Below, piece by piece: positions 6,724 through 14,878 of a stretch of 52,484 nt of DNA. Origin of the DNA: an uncultured Prevotella sp. (GTDB taxonomy: Bacteria; Bacteroidota; Bacteroidia; Bacteroidales; Bacteroidaceae); the NCBI GenBank assembly GCA_900554695.1, contig USHV01000019.1:1-52484 (forward strand), read 5' to 3'. The notes under the pieces were generated by a model, which was not told the origin of the DNA, ran no database searches, and was given only the letters and a program-made list of their open reading frames with translations. The stretch's first letter is position 1; every line of letters starts with the position of its first letter. The translations under genes were made by a program, and so were the position numbers.

Positions 6724-9336
6724 ATGAATGTAAGAAAACTGTTGATTGCCATGGCGGCGCTGGTTTGCAGCGTCTTTGCCAGTGCTCAGGACAAAATCGT
6801 TTATCCTGACATTTCTTATGCCGGCACGCCGCGGACTGTTACCATCGGCGGAATAACGGTATCCGGAATCGAAGGCTATGAGGACTATATGCTTACCGGT
6901 ATATCAGGCCTGACTGTCGGACAAACCATATCACTGCCTGGCAATGAACTGACAGAGGCTGTCAAGAAATACTGGAATTACAGATTGTTCTCGGATGTGG
7001 CAATCGGTGTCGATTCGATTGTTTCCGACAAGGTTTACCTTAATATCCGCCTGCGTGCCAATCCGCGCGTGTCGGCTGTCAACTATATCGGAATCAAGAA
7101 ATCGGAGCGTTCGGACATGGAAGAGAAGCTCGGACTGCTCAAGGGATTGCAGATCACTCCGAACACAATAGACCGTGCCAAGCTCATCGCGAAGAACTAC
7201 TTCAACGAGAAGGGTTTCAAGAACGCTGAGATACAGATTGTCGAGCGTCCCGACGTGACCGACAAGAACATGGTGATTCTTGATGTCATAATCGACAAGA
7301 AGCAGAAGATGAAGGTGCGTAGCATCATCATAGAAGGTAACGAGGCCTTTACTGACGGCAGAATCAAGGGTGGACTGTTCCGCAAGGGATTCATATCGAA
7401 GACTCACGAGGCCGGAAAGCTCGCTACGTTCCTGAAATCCAAGAAGTTCACTCCGGAACGCTGGAAGGGCGATAAGGAGAAAATCATCGAGAAATACAAT
7501 GAATACGGTTATCGTGACGCGGTCATTCTGTCCGACAGTGTATGGAATGTTGATGACCGTCACGTGAACATCCTCTTAAAGATAGACGAAGGTAAGAAAT
7601 ATTATCTGCGCGACATAACTTGGGTGGGAAATACAGTCTATTCATCAGATCTTCTCGCCAGAGTGCTCGGCATGAAGAAAGGCGACGTCTATAATCAGAA
7701 ACTCTTGAACAAGCGTCTGACAGAAGACGAGGACGCTGTGGGCAACCTGTACTGGAACAACGGTTACATCTTCTATTCGCTTACACCTACCGAGGTGAAC
7801 ATCGTGGGCGATTCAATCGATCTCGAGATGCGTATCATCGAAGGTCCGCAGGCTCGTGTGAGCCGCGTACGCATCAACGGTAACGACCGTCTGTACGAGA
7901 ATGTCGTCCGCCGCGAGCTCAGAACAAAGCCGGGCGACCTCTTCTCTAAAGAGTCGCTGATACGTTCGGCACGTGAGATTGCGTCGATGGGTCACTTCAA
8001 CGAGGAGAAGATAAATCCTCAGCCTATTCCAAACGAGGAAGACGGAACGGTTGACATCAACTGGGATCTGGAGCAGAAGACCAACGACCAGGTCGAGTTC
8101 TCTCTCGGATGGGGACAGACCGGTGTAATCGGACGTGTAGGTATAAAGCTCAACAACTTCTCCATACGCAACCTGTTCAACAAGAACAAGGAACACCGAG
8201 GCATCATGCCTATCGGTGATGGTGAGGTACTCTCGCTCGGAGCACAGACTAACGGTACTTACTATCAGTCGTACAACCTCAACTACTCCACCAACTGGTT
8301 CGGAGGAAAACGACCGATTCAGTTCAACGTCGGCGTGTTCTACTCTAAGCAGACAGACGTTTCGAGCAACTATTACAACAGTGCTTATTTCAACAATTAT
8401 TATAATTATCTGTACGGTTACGGCAGCAGCATCTACAATAATTATGAGAATTATTACGACCCTGACAAGTACGTGCAGCTCATCGGAGCCTCCATCGGAT
8501 GGGGTAAACAGCTCCGCTGGCCGGACGATTACTTCACATTGTCGTTGCAGCTCGCCTATACGCGCTACATGTTGAAAAACTGGAGCTACTTCCTTCTCAC
8601 CAACGGAAACTCCAACAACCTCAACTTCACCATCTCGCTCAACCGTGTTTCTACCGACAGTCAGCTCTTCCCGAGCCGCGGTTCAGAGTTCTCGCTGTCG
8701 CTGTCAATCACTCCGCCATGGTCATTGTGGGACCACAAGGACTACCAGCACCTCGCAACCAACTCTCAGTCGCCTAATTTCGACCGCGAGCAGCAAGAGA
8801 AATACCGCTGGATTGAGTACCACAAATGGAAGTTCAAGGCAAGAACCTTTACCTCGCTCACCGGTGGCAGCAAGCGTCTCGTGCTCATGACACGTGCTGA
8901 GTTCGGTTTGCTCGGAAGCTACAACAAGTATAAGAAATCTCCGTTCGAGACCTATTATATGGGTGGTGACGGTATGACCGGTTACTCAACAGGTTATGCA
9001 GAGGAGACCATCGGTCTGCGTGGATACGAGAACGGTTCGCTTACGCCTTACGGATACGAAGGTTATGCCTACGACCGTATGACCCTCGAGCTGCGCTATC
9101 CGTTCCTTCTGGGCAACACGACCATCTATGGTCTGACATTCCTCGAGGCCGGTAACGCATGGAACGACACAAAGGACTTCAACCCGTTCGACATGAAGCG
9201 TTCAGCAGGTATCGGTGTCCGTATCTTCCTTCCTATGGTCGGTATGATGGGTATCGACTGGGCATACGGTTTCGACAAGGTGTTCGGCACCAAGGGCGGA
9301 AGCAATTTCCACTTTATTCTCGGTCAGGAATTCTGA
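6724..9336 (+). CDS. bamA: outer-membrane assembly factor BamA
   Basis: Central subunit of the machine that folds and inserts outer-membrane barrels. The 870-residue protein has a signal peptide ending SVFASAQ (about residue 22), five POTRA-like repeats to about residue 450 (for example VRSIIIEGNEAFTDGRIKGGL and ARVSRVRINGNDRLYENVVRREL), and a C-terminal Omp85 barrel. The loop-6 signature appears as GLRGYENG, and the protein ends in Phe, as barrels do. Around residues 549-585 (about 8370-8475) an insert is made almost wholly of Tyr, Asn, Ser and Gly, probably a surface loop. It is followed by three ompH/skp-like genes, the usual Bacteroidales order. A spacer of 160 bp after uppS shows no clear promoter. 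Confidence 0.97.
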   Translation: MNVRKLLIAMAALVCSVFASAQDKIVYPDISYAGTPRTVTIGGITVSGIEGYEDYMLTGISGLTVGQTISLPGNELTEAVKKYWNYRLFSDVAIGVDSIVSDKVYLNIRLRANPRVSAVNYIGIKKSERSDMEEKLGLLKGLQITPNTIDRAKLIAKNYFNEKGFKNAEIQIVERPDVTDKNMVILDVIIDKKQKMKVRSIIIEGNEAFTDGRIKGGLFRKGFISKTHEAGKLATFLKSKKFTPERWKGDKEKIIEKYNEYGYRDAVILSDSVWNVDDRHVNILLKIDEGKKYYLRDITWVGNTVYSSDLLARVLGMKKGDVYNQKLLNKRLTEDEDAVGNLYWNNGYIFYSLTPTEVNIVGDSIDLEMRIIEGPQARVSRVRINGNDRLYENVVRRELRTKPGDLFSKESLIRSAREIASMGHFNEEKINPQPIPNEEDGTVDINWDLEQKTNDQVEFSLGWGQTGVIGRVGIKLNNFSIRNLFNKNKEHRGIMPIGDGEVLSLGAQTNGTYYQSYNLNYSTNWFGGKRPIQFNVGVFYSKQTDVSSNYYNSAYFNNYYNYLYGYGSSIYNNYENYYDPDKYVQLIGASIGWGKQLRWPDDYFTLSLQLAYTRYMLKNWSYFLLTNGNSNNLNFTISLNRVSTDSQLFPSRGSEFSLSLSITPPWSLWDHKDYQHLATNSQSPNFDREQQEKYRWIEYHKWKFKARTFTSLTGGSKRLVLMTRAEFGLLGSYNKYKKSPFETYYMGGDGMTGYSTGYAEETIGLRGYENGSLTPYGYEGYAYDRMTLELRYPFLLGNTTIYGLTFLEAGNAWNDTKDFNPFDMKRSAGIGVRIFLPMVGMMGIDWAYGFDKVFGTKGGSNFHFILGQEF

Positions 9337-9375
9337 TGCAGAATGTATGATATAAATGTTATTAACAATTAAACA

Positions 9376-9381
9376 AGGAGG
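9376..9381 (+). promoter_or_regulatory. canonical Shine-Dalgarno before first ompH gene
   Basis: AGGAGG lies 7 nt before the ATG at 9389. A full Shine-Dalgarno is uncommon in Bacteroidota, where most genes in this window have only A-rich leaders. It fixes the start of this gene. Confidence 0.7.
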
Positions 9382-9388
9382 ATAGAAA

Positions 9389-9901
9389 ATGAAAAAACTT
9401 TTGATAATTGCCGTATTGGCCATGACAGCCGTGACTGCTGGGGCACAGAAGTTTGCCTTGATTGATATGGAATACATATTGAATAACATTCCGGCTTACG
9501 AACGTGCCAACGAGCAGTTGAATCAGGTTTCGAAGAAATGGCAGGCTGAGGTGGATGCCATCAGCAACGAGGCTGCCACTATGTATAAGAACTATCAGAA
9601 CGAAGTAGTGTTCCTCTCGCAGGAGCAGAAGAAGGAACGCCAGGAGGCGATAATGAATAAGGAGAAGGAAGCCGGCGAACTGAAGCGCAAGTATTTCGGT
9701 CCGGAAGGCGAACTTTTCAAGAAGCGTGAGAGTCTCATGACGCCTATCCAGGACGAGATTTACAACGCAGTGAAGGAAATATCCGACCTACGCGGCTACT
9801 CGCTCGTGCTCGACCGTGCCAGCGACACAGGCATCATCTTCGGCTCGCCAAAGATAGACATCAGCAACGAAGTGCTCGAAAAGCTGGGCTACGCTAACTG
9901 A
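9389..9901 (+). CDS. OmpH/Skp-family periplasmic chaperone, copy 1
   Basis: Skp-like chaperones hold unfolded outer-membrane proteins in the periplasm and pass them to BamA. The 170-residue protein has a signal peptide ending TAGAQ, the OmpH start motif KFALIDMEYILNNIPAYERA, a long Lys/Glu/Gln-rich coiled coil (about residues 40-125), and the C-terminal strand block GYSLVLDRASDTGIIF. It is first of three consecutive family members after bamA. It has the strongest ribosome-binding site of the three. Family assignment is secure; which clients it serves cannot be read from sequence. Confidence 0.92.
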   Translation: MKKLLIIAVLAMTAVTAGAQKFALIDMEYILNNIPAYERANEQLNQVSKKWQAEVDAISNEAATMYKNYQNEVVFLSQEQKKERQEAIMNKEKEAGELKRKYFGPEGELFKKRESLMTPIQDEIYNAVKEISDLRGYSLVLDRASDTGIIFGSPKIDISNEVLEKLGYAN

Positions 9902-9974
9902 CGCATGCGACGTGTCGCTATGTTTCGGTATACAAAAGAATTTAAATAAATAACACAATAAACAAAAAAAGAAA

Positions 9975-10481
9975 ATGAAAAAGCTTATTTTAATGTTGAT
10001 CATGTTTGCCCCGTTGGCAGCATTCGCACAGACACCTAAATTTGGTCATCTTAACACACAGGAAATCATGGCTTCAATGCCTGAACTCATCAAGGTGCGT
10101 GGCGAGCTCGAAGCAACGGCCAAGCAGTATGAGAACGATCTGAAGGCCATGCAGGACGAACTGCAGCGCAAGGCAGCTGAGTATGACAAGAACAAGTCAA
10201 CAATGAACGAGACAAAGCAGAAAGAGACAGAAACAGAGCTCATGAACCTTCAGCAGAAAATCCAGCAGGCTTATCAGGACAACTCCGAGGCATTCCAGAA
10301 AGCACAGCAGGAGAAGATGCAGCCTATCACAACCAAGCTGCTCAACGCCATCAAGGCTGTAGGCAAGGCCGGTGGATATGTTTACATCATGGACCTCTCA
10401 GCCGGAATACCTTATGTAAGCGACACGCTCAGCAAGGACGTGACCGCAGAGGTGAAGGCAGAGCTTAACAAGATGAAGTAA
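9975..10481 (+). CDS. OmpH/Skp-family periplasmic chaperone, copy 2
   Basis: Second Skp-like protein (168 residues). It has a signal peptide MKKLILMLIMFAPLAAFAQ, then KFGHLNTQEIMASMPELIKV, a Gln/Glu/Lys coiled coil with many heptads (about residues 35-120), and the closing block GGYVYIMDLSAGIPYVSD. It diverges from copy 1 over most of its length, so the duplication is old. It starts 73 bp after copy 1 with an A-rich leader instead of a Shine-Dalgarno. The hairpin at 10507-10540 follows it, so expression of copies 1-2 could be separated from copy 3. Confidence 0.92.
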   Translation: MKKLILMLIMFAPLAAFAQTPKFGHLNTQEIMASMPELIKVRGELEATAKQYENDLKAMQDELQRKAAEYDKNKSTMNETKQKETETELMNLQQKIQQAYQDNSEAFQKAQQEKMQPITTKLLNAIKAVGKAGGYVYIMDLSAGIPYVSDTLSKDVTAEVKAELNKMK

Positions 10482-10506
10482 GCAACACATATTTAAACAA
10501 TAACCC

Positions 10507-10540
10507 GACTGTGCCATCATATTCGTGGCACAGTCTTTAT
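10507..10540 (+). terminator. terminator or attenuator between ompH copies 2 and 3
   Basis: A perfect 10-bp stem (GACTGTGCCA at 10507-10516, TGGCACAGTC at 10526-10535) with a 9-nt loop is followed by TTTATCTTTT. It lies 15 bp upstream of the ATG of the third copy, so it may end the bamA transcript or attenuate entry into the third ompH and murI. Confidence 0.75.
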
Positions 10541-10554
10541 CTTTTCTGAATATT

Positions 10555-11064
10555 ATGAAAAAGCTGTTCTTTTTGTTATTATTTTTTGCCGTTGCCACCG
10601 TGTCGGGGGCACAGTCACTGAAGTATGGCTATTTCAGTCTCGACTCAATATTCACGGCCATGCCCGAATATGCGGTCGCACAGAAGAACCTTTCCGACCT
10701 GCGTGCGAAGTACGACGAGGAGATGAAGCGCGCCGAGAACGAGTTCAACGCCAAGTATGAGGAGTTTCTCGAGACACAGCGCGACATGATACCCTCAATA
10801 CTTTACAAGCGCCAGACTGAGCTTCAGGATATAATGGAAAAGAACATTGCTTTCAAGAAGGAGGCCACGCGGTTGCTCGACGAAGCCCGCAAGGACGCCT
10901 ACGCACCGATCCGTGCCAGAATATTCGAGACTGTGCACCGTATCGGACGCGAGCGTGGGCTCGCCTTTGTACTCAATACCGACGGCGACGCCTGCCCTTA
11001 TATCGATCCCGCCTGTGGCGAGAATATAAGTCCGTTACTAAGAACAGCCCTAAACATACAGTGA
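10555..11064 (+). CDS. OmpH/Skp-family periplasmic chaperone, copy 3
   Basis: Third consecutive Skp-like protein. The ATG at 10555 gives a proper signal peptide (MKKLFFLLLFFAVATVSGAQ); the frame also opens at a GTG at 10525, but that lies inside the terminator stem. After the signal come LKYGYFSLDSIFTAMPEYAVA, a charged helix (about residues 40-120), and GLAFVLNTDGDACPYIDP, the usual end block, here with two cysteines (in DACPYIDPACGE) that the other copies lack. A disulfide in the periplasm is possible. The stop TGA overlaps the murI ATG by one base (TGATG), so the two are translationally coupled. Confidence 0.9.
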   Translation: MKKLFFLLLFFAVATVSGAQSLKYGYFSLDSIFTAMPEYAVAQKNLSDLRAKYDEEMKRAENEFNAKYEEFLETQRDMIPSILYKRQTELQDIMEKNIAFKKEATRLLDEARKDAYAPIRARIFETVHRIGRERGLAFVLNTDGDACPYIDPACGENISPLLRTALNIQ

Positions 11065-11915
11065 TGACACAATCCGACTCCATTTTTCCTTCAGCCCCGG
11101 GACCCATAGGAGTGTTCGATTCCGGATACGGAGGACTCACCGTCCTTCACGGCATACGCCAGCTGTTGCCGGCCTACGACTACATGTATCTTGGCGACAA
11201 TGCCCGTGCGCCATACGGCTCACGCTCGTTCGAGGTGGTCTATCAGTTCACCCGCCAGGCCGTAGTCAAACTTTTCTCCATGGGATGCCATCTCGTAATC
11301 CTCGGCTGCAACACCGCTTCAGCCAAGGCTCTGCGCACCATACAGCAGCGCGATCTGCCCGAGCTCGACCCACAGCGGCGTGTGCTCGGCATCATCCGTC
11401 CGACGGCGGAGATCATAGGCAACATCACGCGCAGCCGTCATGTGGGCATCCTTGCCACCGAAGGCACAATCAAGAGCGAGAGCTACGCGCTCGAGATAGA
11501 CAAGCTCTTCCCCGACGTAGTGGTGTCGGGCGTGGCATGTCCGCTGTGGGCCGCCATCGTGGAGGCCAACGAAGCCGACAGTCCCGGAGCCGACTATTTC
11601 GTCAAGAAACGCATCGACCAGCTCATGCGCAAGGACCCGCTCATCGACACTATAGTGCTCGGATGCACCCACTATCCGCTGCTTATGAACAGCATAGTGA
11701 AGAACGTGCCCGATGGAGTGCGCATAGTGCCGCAGGGACATTACGTTGCCGAGAGTCTCCAGAACTATCTCGAACGCCACAAAGACATGGAGGCGATGAT
11801 CACGCAGGGAGGCACCTGCCGCTATTTCACCACCGAGAGCGAGGACAAGTTCAGGGAGAGCGCGCAGATATTCCTTCACGAGAAGGTGAACGTGAACCAC
11901 GTAGACCTCGATTGA
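11064..11915 (+). CDS. murI: glutamate racemase
   Basis: Converts L-glutamate to D-glutamate for peptidoglycan. The cofactor-independent two-base mechanism is shown by GVFDSGYGGLTVL with the substrate-binding Asp/Ser, the first catalytic cysteine in LGCNTASAKA (about residue 82), and the second in VLGCTHYPLL (about residue 201). About 283 residues, normal for the family. The start is the ATG at 11064, overlapping the ompH stop; a GTG sits one codon upstream. The coupling of a wall-precursor enzyme to outer-membrane chaperones is the usual Bacteroidales arrangement. Secure. Confidence 0.96.
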   Translation: MTQSDSIFPSAPGPIGVFDSGYGGLTVLHGIRQLLPAYDYMYLGDNARAPYGSRSFEVVYQFTRQAVVKLFSMGCHLVILGCNTASAKALRTIQQRDLPELDPQRRVLGIIRPTAEIIGNITRSRHVGILATEGTIKSESYALEIDKLFPDVVVSGVACPLWAAIVEANEADSPGADYFVKKRIDQLMRKDPLIDTIVLGCTHYPLLMNSIVKNVPDGVRIVPQGHYVAESLQNYLERHKDMEAMITQGGTCRYFTTESEDKFRESAQIFLHEKVNVNHVDLD

Positions 11916-12020
11916 TATCTTTTCTCCGGTTTCCTGCTTCCGCCGTCTGTTCCGTGCGATGCGGTCGGATGACTGTGGCTCAACCTTATATACGCAATGC
12001 ATTCCTTTATTTATCACGGT

Positions 12021-12227
12021 ATGAGAAATATCGGAAAAAGTCGTCTGTCGTATTATATCGCCGTATTCGTGCTTATTCTTGCAGCCAACAGCATAGTGCG
12101 TCGCCTTTTGCCGTACGACGAGTTGAAGGACGGCAACCTGCTTGTCAATGCTATGGGTTCGCTTATTCTCACCATACTGTTTGCTGTCGCAGACAGCATC
12201 ATACGCCATATCCGAAAACGTGGTTGA
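12021..12227 (+). CDS. small hypothetical membrane protein
   Basis: An open frame of 68 codons from the ATG at 12021 (the frame also opens at an ATG at 11997). It encodes a short basic N-terminus, a first membrane segment (SYYIAVFVLILAANSIV), a charged loop RRLLPYDELKDGN, a second segment (LLVNAMGSLILTILFAVADS), and a basic end RHIRKRG. The two-helix hairpin with positive residues on both termini is plausible for a real inner-membrane protein. No family recognised and no clear ribosome-binding site. It sits alone between murI and the Nudix gene. Confidence 0.5.
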   Translation: MRNIGKSRLSYYIAVFVLILAANSIVRRLLPYDELKDGNLLVNAMGSLILTILFAVADSIIRHIRKRG

Positions 12228-12337
12228 CTCCCCATATTAGTCTTCTTGCCTATCTTGACAGCCGTATATCCGCACCGAGGAACTGTCGTTCTTATGTTCA
12301 GGACAATGCGTGTCATGCAATATAAACACTCTATAAT

Positions 12338-12883
12338 ATGAAAGATATGAAATGGGATGTGCTCGACAGTGAGTACATCGTGCGTCGTCCGTGGCTTACG
12401 GCACGCCGCGACAAGGTAAGACTGCCCGACGGCAGGGTGAACGATGAGTATTATGTGCTCGAATATCCCGATTGGGTAAACATCATAGCCATCACCGATG
12501 ACGACCGCTTCGTGCTCGTGCGACAGTATCGTCACGGGCTCGGCCGCACCTCGTTCGAGCTGTGTGCCGGAGTGTGCGAGCAGGGCGAGAGTCCCGAAGA
12601 GTCGGCACGCCGCGAGCTGCTCGAGGAAACCGGATATGCCGGAGGCGAATGGCACGAGCTCATGCAGCTCACCGCCAATGCCTCGACACAGAACAACATC
12701 ACCCACTGTTTCATAGCCCGCGGTGTCAGCAAGGTGGATACGCAGCATCTCGACCCTACGGAGGATGTGGAGGTCTATTGCAAGGAGCGCGGTGAGGTGT
12801 ATGACATGCTCCTTCGCGGCGAGTTCATGCAGGCCCTGATGGCGGCTCCTCTGTGGCGTTTTTTCGCGCTCGACGGTCGTTGA
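12338..12883 (+). CDS. Nudix hydrolase, ADP-ribose pyrophosphatase-like
   Basis: Hydrolyses a nucleoside diphosphate linked to another moiety, with Mg2+. The complete Nudix box is present at about residues 78-100: G, five residues, E, seven residues, then RELLEETGY. The upstream context DDRFVLVRQYRHGLGRTSFELCAG resembles the ADP-sugar pyrophosphatase branch (the ADP-ribose enzymes), in which RQYR and E.PAG-like blocks precede the box; here the usual Pro is Cys. 181 residues, normal length. The exact substrate cannot be decided from sequence. Gap of 110 bp from the preceding small gene; no terminator seen between. Confidence 0.85.
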   Translation: MKDMKWDVLDSEYIVRRPWLTARRDKVRLPDGRVNDEYYVLEYPDWVNIIAITDDDRFVLVRQYRHGLGRTSFELCAGVCEQGESPEESARRELLEETGYAGGEWHELMQLTANASTQNNITHCFIARGVSKVDTQHLDPTEDVEVYCKERGEVYDMLLRGEFMQALMAAPLWRFFALDGR

Positions 12884-13098
12884 CCGGTAAACGCAGGAAG
12901 ACCTCTTCCGACACTGTTTCTGTATATTTATGCAGAACCGGAAGTAAAAAATTTTGACAAATATTTTTTTGAAAATAGAAAATCGACACGCGTCGAAAAC
13001 CCCTTTATCGGCCTCGCCGGTTCAAACAGCGAGGCCGTTTTTTGTGTTCCGAGCTATCGTTCTACCCACTTTGTTTTGCGAAAACGCCCGTTTTGGCT
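12884..13098. other. intergenic, left flank of repeat
   Basis: No gene. The segment at 12950-12966 (TTTTGACAAATATTTTTTTG) matches the left edge of the dispersed repeats at 33852 and 41567. A GC-rich hairpin GGCCTCGC at 13009-13016 with GCGAGGCC at 13030-13037 is followed by GTTTTTTG (13038-13045), resembling a terminator, possibly for the Nudix gene. Confidence 0.45.
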
Positions 13099-13208
13099 TC
13101 CGATATGGCCTATATTGCAGTGCGATTAAGGCCATATCATCACCCGAAAAAGCCCATTTCACACTCTGATAAAGGCTCTTTCGCAAAGCGGTTACAATGC
13201 CTTTGAAA
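13099..13208. repeat. 22-nt periodic repeat array, TTTCGCA family, copy 2
   Basis: Five units of 22 nt fit from 13099 (TTCCGATATGGCC..., GTGCGATTAAGGCC..., ACCCGAAAAAGCCC..., CTCTGATAAAGGC..., AAGCGGTTACAATGCC). They share the CGAta/CGAaa core and TTTCGCA ends with copies 1, 3 and 4. A perfect 10-bp inverted repeat joins GATATGGCCT (13102-13111) and AGGCCATATC (13129-13138). Downstream, CGCGTATTTGCG at 13264-13275 and CGCAAATA at 13294-13301 correspond to the inverted pair that closes copies 3 and 4. Confidence 0.75.
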
Positions 13209-13515
13209 CGTCTTATTGCGTAAACCGTTGTATGACAATGCTTTACGCAAACCCCTCAAAACTCGCGTATTTGCGCCCGGACAGGCGGTTGCTCGCAAAT
13301 ATTTGATTCTCGTGAAGTTGACGCCGTATAAATATTCATTCCTCTCTCCGGCTTTTGCATAAATATACATTTCCGCCTTCCTCCTTCCTGCGCGTCTTTT
13401 GTCGTGCTTTGTGTCGCCCGTTCCGGTGTTCTCCGTCGCGGTTTTTGTGCCGTCGCGGGTATGCCATTTTGTTTCTTTTAAGTATAATTCGCGGTGTATT
13501 CTCGAAAAAAATGTG

Positions 13516-13523
13516 TAAGTTTG
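13516..13523 (+). promoter_or_regulatory. -7 element for the DJ-1 gene
   Basis: TAAGTTTG matches TAnnTTTG exactly and lies 28 bp before the ATG at 13552. The upstream -33 position shows no good TTTG. Confidence 0.55.
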
Positions 13524-13551
13524 CATTTGAACAAAATCAAAAAAAGAGACA

Positions 13552-14106
13552 ATGGCAAAAGTATATGAGTTTCTGGCCGACGGCTTCGAGGAAGTTGAAG
13601 GCTTGGGTCCGGTTGACGTTCTGCGTCGCGGAGGAGTTGATATAAAGACTGTCAGCGTGACAGGTTCAGAGATGGTAAGCACATCTCACGGAGTCACCGT
13701 GAAGGCCGACTTGCTGTTTGAGGATGTTGATTTTGCCGACGCCGACCTGCTTATGATGCCGGGCGGACTGCCAGGCTCAACCACGCTCGATGCTCACGAG
13801 GAACTGCACCGCGTGCTCAACGCGCACAATGAGGCCGGCAAGCTCATCGGAGCCATCTGCGCCGCACCTATGGTTCTCGGTCGCATGGGACTGCTCAAGG
13901 GCCGCCGCGCGACATGCTATCCGGGCTTCGACAAGTATCTCGAAGGTGCTGAGTACACCTCAGAGCTCGTAACCGTAGACGGCAATTTCGTGACCGGTAA
14001 GGGTCCGGCAGCCACACTGCCTTACTCTTACAAGCTGCTGTCACTGCTCGCAGGCGAGGACAAGGCTCACGAGGTGGCAGAAGGCATGGGCTTCTACTGG
14101 CGCTAA
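13552..14106 (+). CDS. DJ-1/PfpI-family protein (YajL-like)
   Basis: Member of the DJ-1 branch, which includes deglycase/glyoxalase and redox-protective proteins; cytosolic. 184 residues. The conserved pair is present: the glutamate in the N-terminal DGFEEVEG block and the nucleophile cysteine in IGAICAAPMVLG (Cys103). Also typical are MMPGGLPGSTTL and the C-terminal GKGPAATLPYSYKLL. The catalytic activity of family members is debated, so only the family is asserted. It has its own -7 element and is followed by a terminator at 14118-14164, so it is probably monocistronic. Confidence 0.9.
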   Translation: MAKVYEFLADGFEEVEGLGPVDVLRRGGVDIKTVSVTGSEMVSTSHGVTVKADLLFEDVDFADADLLMMPGGLPGSTTLDAHEELHRVLNAHNEAGKLIGAICAAPMVLGRMGLLKGRRATCYPGFDKYLEGAEYTSELVTVDGNFVTGKGPAATLPYSYKLLSLLAGEDKAHEVAEGMGFYWR

Positions 14107-14117
14107 TATGCGCCTTG

Positions 14118-14164
14118 GCGTCGGACGGTGAAGCTATGATTGACTTCGCGGTCCGGCGCTTTTT
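14118..14164 (+). terminator. terminator after DJ-1 gene
   Basis: GCGTCGGAC (14118-14126) pairs with GTCCGGCGC (14151-14159) with one G-T pair and a 24-nt loop, followed by TTTTT and GTTTTC. Confidence 0.7.
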
Positions 14165-14200
14165 GTTTTCTTAAAGGTAAACGACAAACAACCTATAACG

Positions 14201-14878
14201 ATGGATTACGTCATAATAGTTGCAGGCGGCAAGGGCCTGCGTATGGGCAGCGACGTGCCTAAGCAATTTCTGCCCGTCGGCGGCGTGCCCGTTCTGATGC
14301 GCACCATAAGCCGCTTTGCCGAGGCCGTTCCGGGCATAGGCATCATTCTCGTGCTGCCCGAGAGCCAGCACGGCTACTGGGACAGTCTCTGCCGCGAGCA
14401 CTCTTTCGCCGTCAGCCACACCGTGGTGAACGGTGGCGACACACGTTTCGCCTCGTCGCGCAACGGGCTTATGGCCATTCCTGCCGACGCGCAGGGGCTT
14501 GTGGGCATACACGACGGTGTGCGTCCGTTTGTGTCGGCAGAGGTGATACGCCGCTGCTACGACGCCGCGCGCTCTCACGGGGCAGCCATTCCCGTGATGC
14601 CCGTGACCGACACATTGCGCCTCGTCAGTCCAGACGGCGGTGGACACAACGTGTTGCGCAGCGACTATCGGGTGGTGCAGACACCGCAGGTGTTCGACAT
14701 CAGTCTCGCCCGCCGTGCCTTCGATCGTCCTTACAGCGAGTCGTTCACCGACGATGCTTCGGTGGTGGAGGCCGCCGGCCACCGTGTGACGATGGTGGAG
14801 GGCAACCGCGAGAACATAAAGCTCACTACACCGTTCGACCTTAAAATAGCTGAATCACTCTTAAACGCCCGTAATTGA
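14201..14878 (+). CDS. ispD: 2-C-methyl-D-erythritol 4-phosphate cytidylyltransferase
   Basis: Third step of the MEP isoprenoid pathway: MEP plus CTP gives CDP-methylerythritol, feeding undecaprenol (see uppS) and quinones. Motifs: IIVAGGKGLRMGSDVPKQFL (CTP loop, residues 5-24), GGDTRFASSRNGL, IHDGVRPFVS (about residues 105-114) and the late DDASVVEAAGH. 225 residues, full length. The TGA stop overlaps the TTG start of recG by 3 nt, so they are co-transcribed and probably translationally coupled. Secure. Confidence 0.96.
   Translation: MDYVIIVAGGKGLRMGSDVPKQFLPVGGVPVLMRTISRFAEAVPGIGIILVLPESQHGYWDSLCREHSFAVSHTVVNGGDTRFASSRNGLMAIPADAQGLVGIHDGVRPFVSAEVIRRCYDAARSHGAAIPVMPVTDTLRLVSPDGGGHNVLRSDYRVVQTPQVFDISLARRAFDRPYSESFTDDASVVEAAGHRVTMVEGNRENIKLTTPFDLKIAESLLNARN

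Noticed and set aside
11285..12325. Plus-strand frame of 346 codons overlapping murI
   Set aside because: Arg/His/Pro-rich composition typical of a wrong frame in GC-rich coding DNA; murI is certain.
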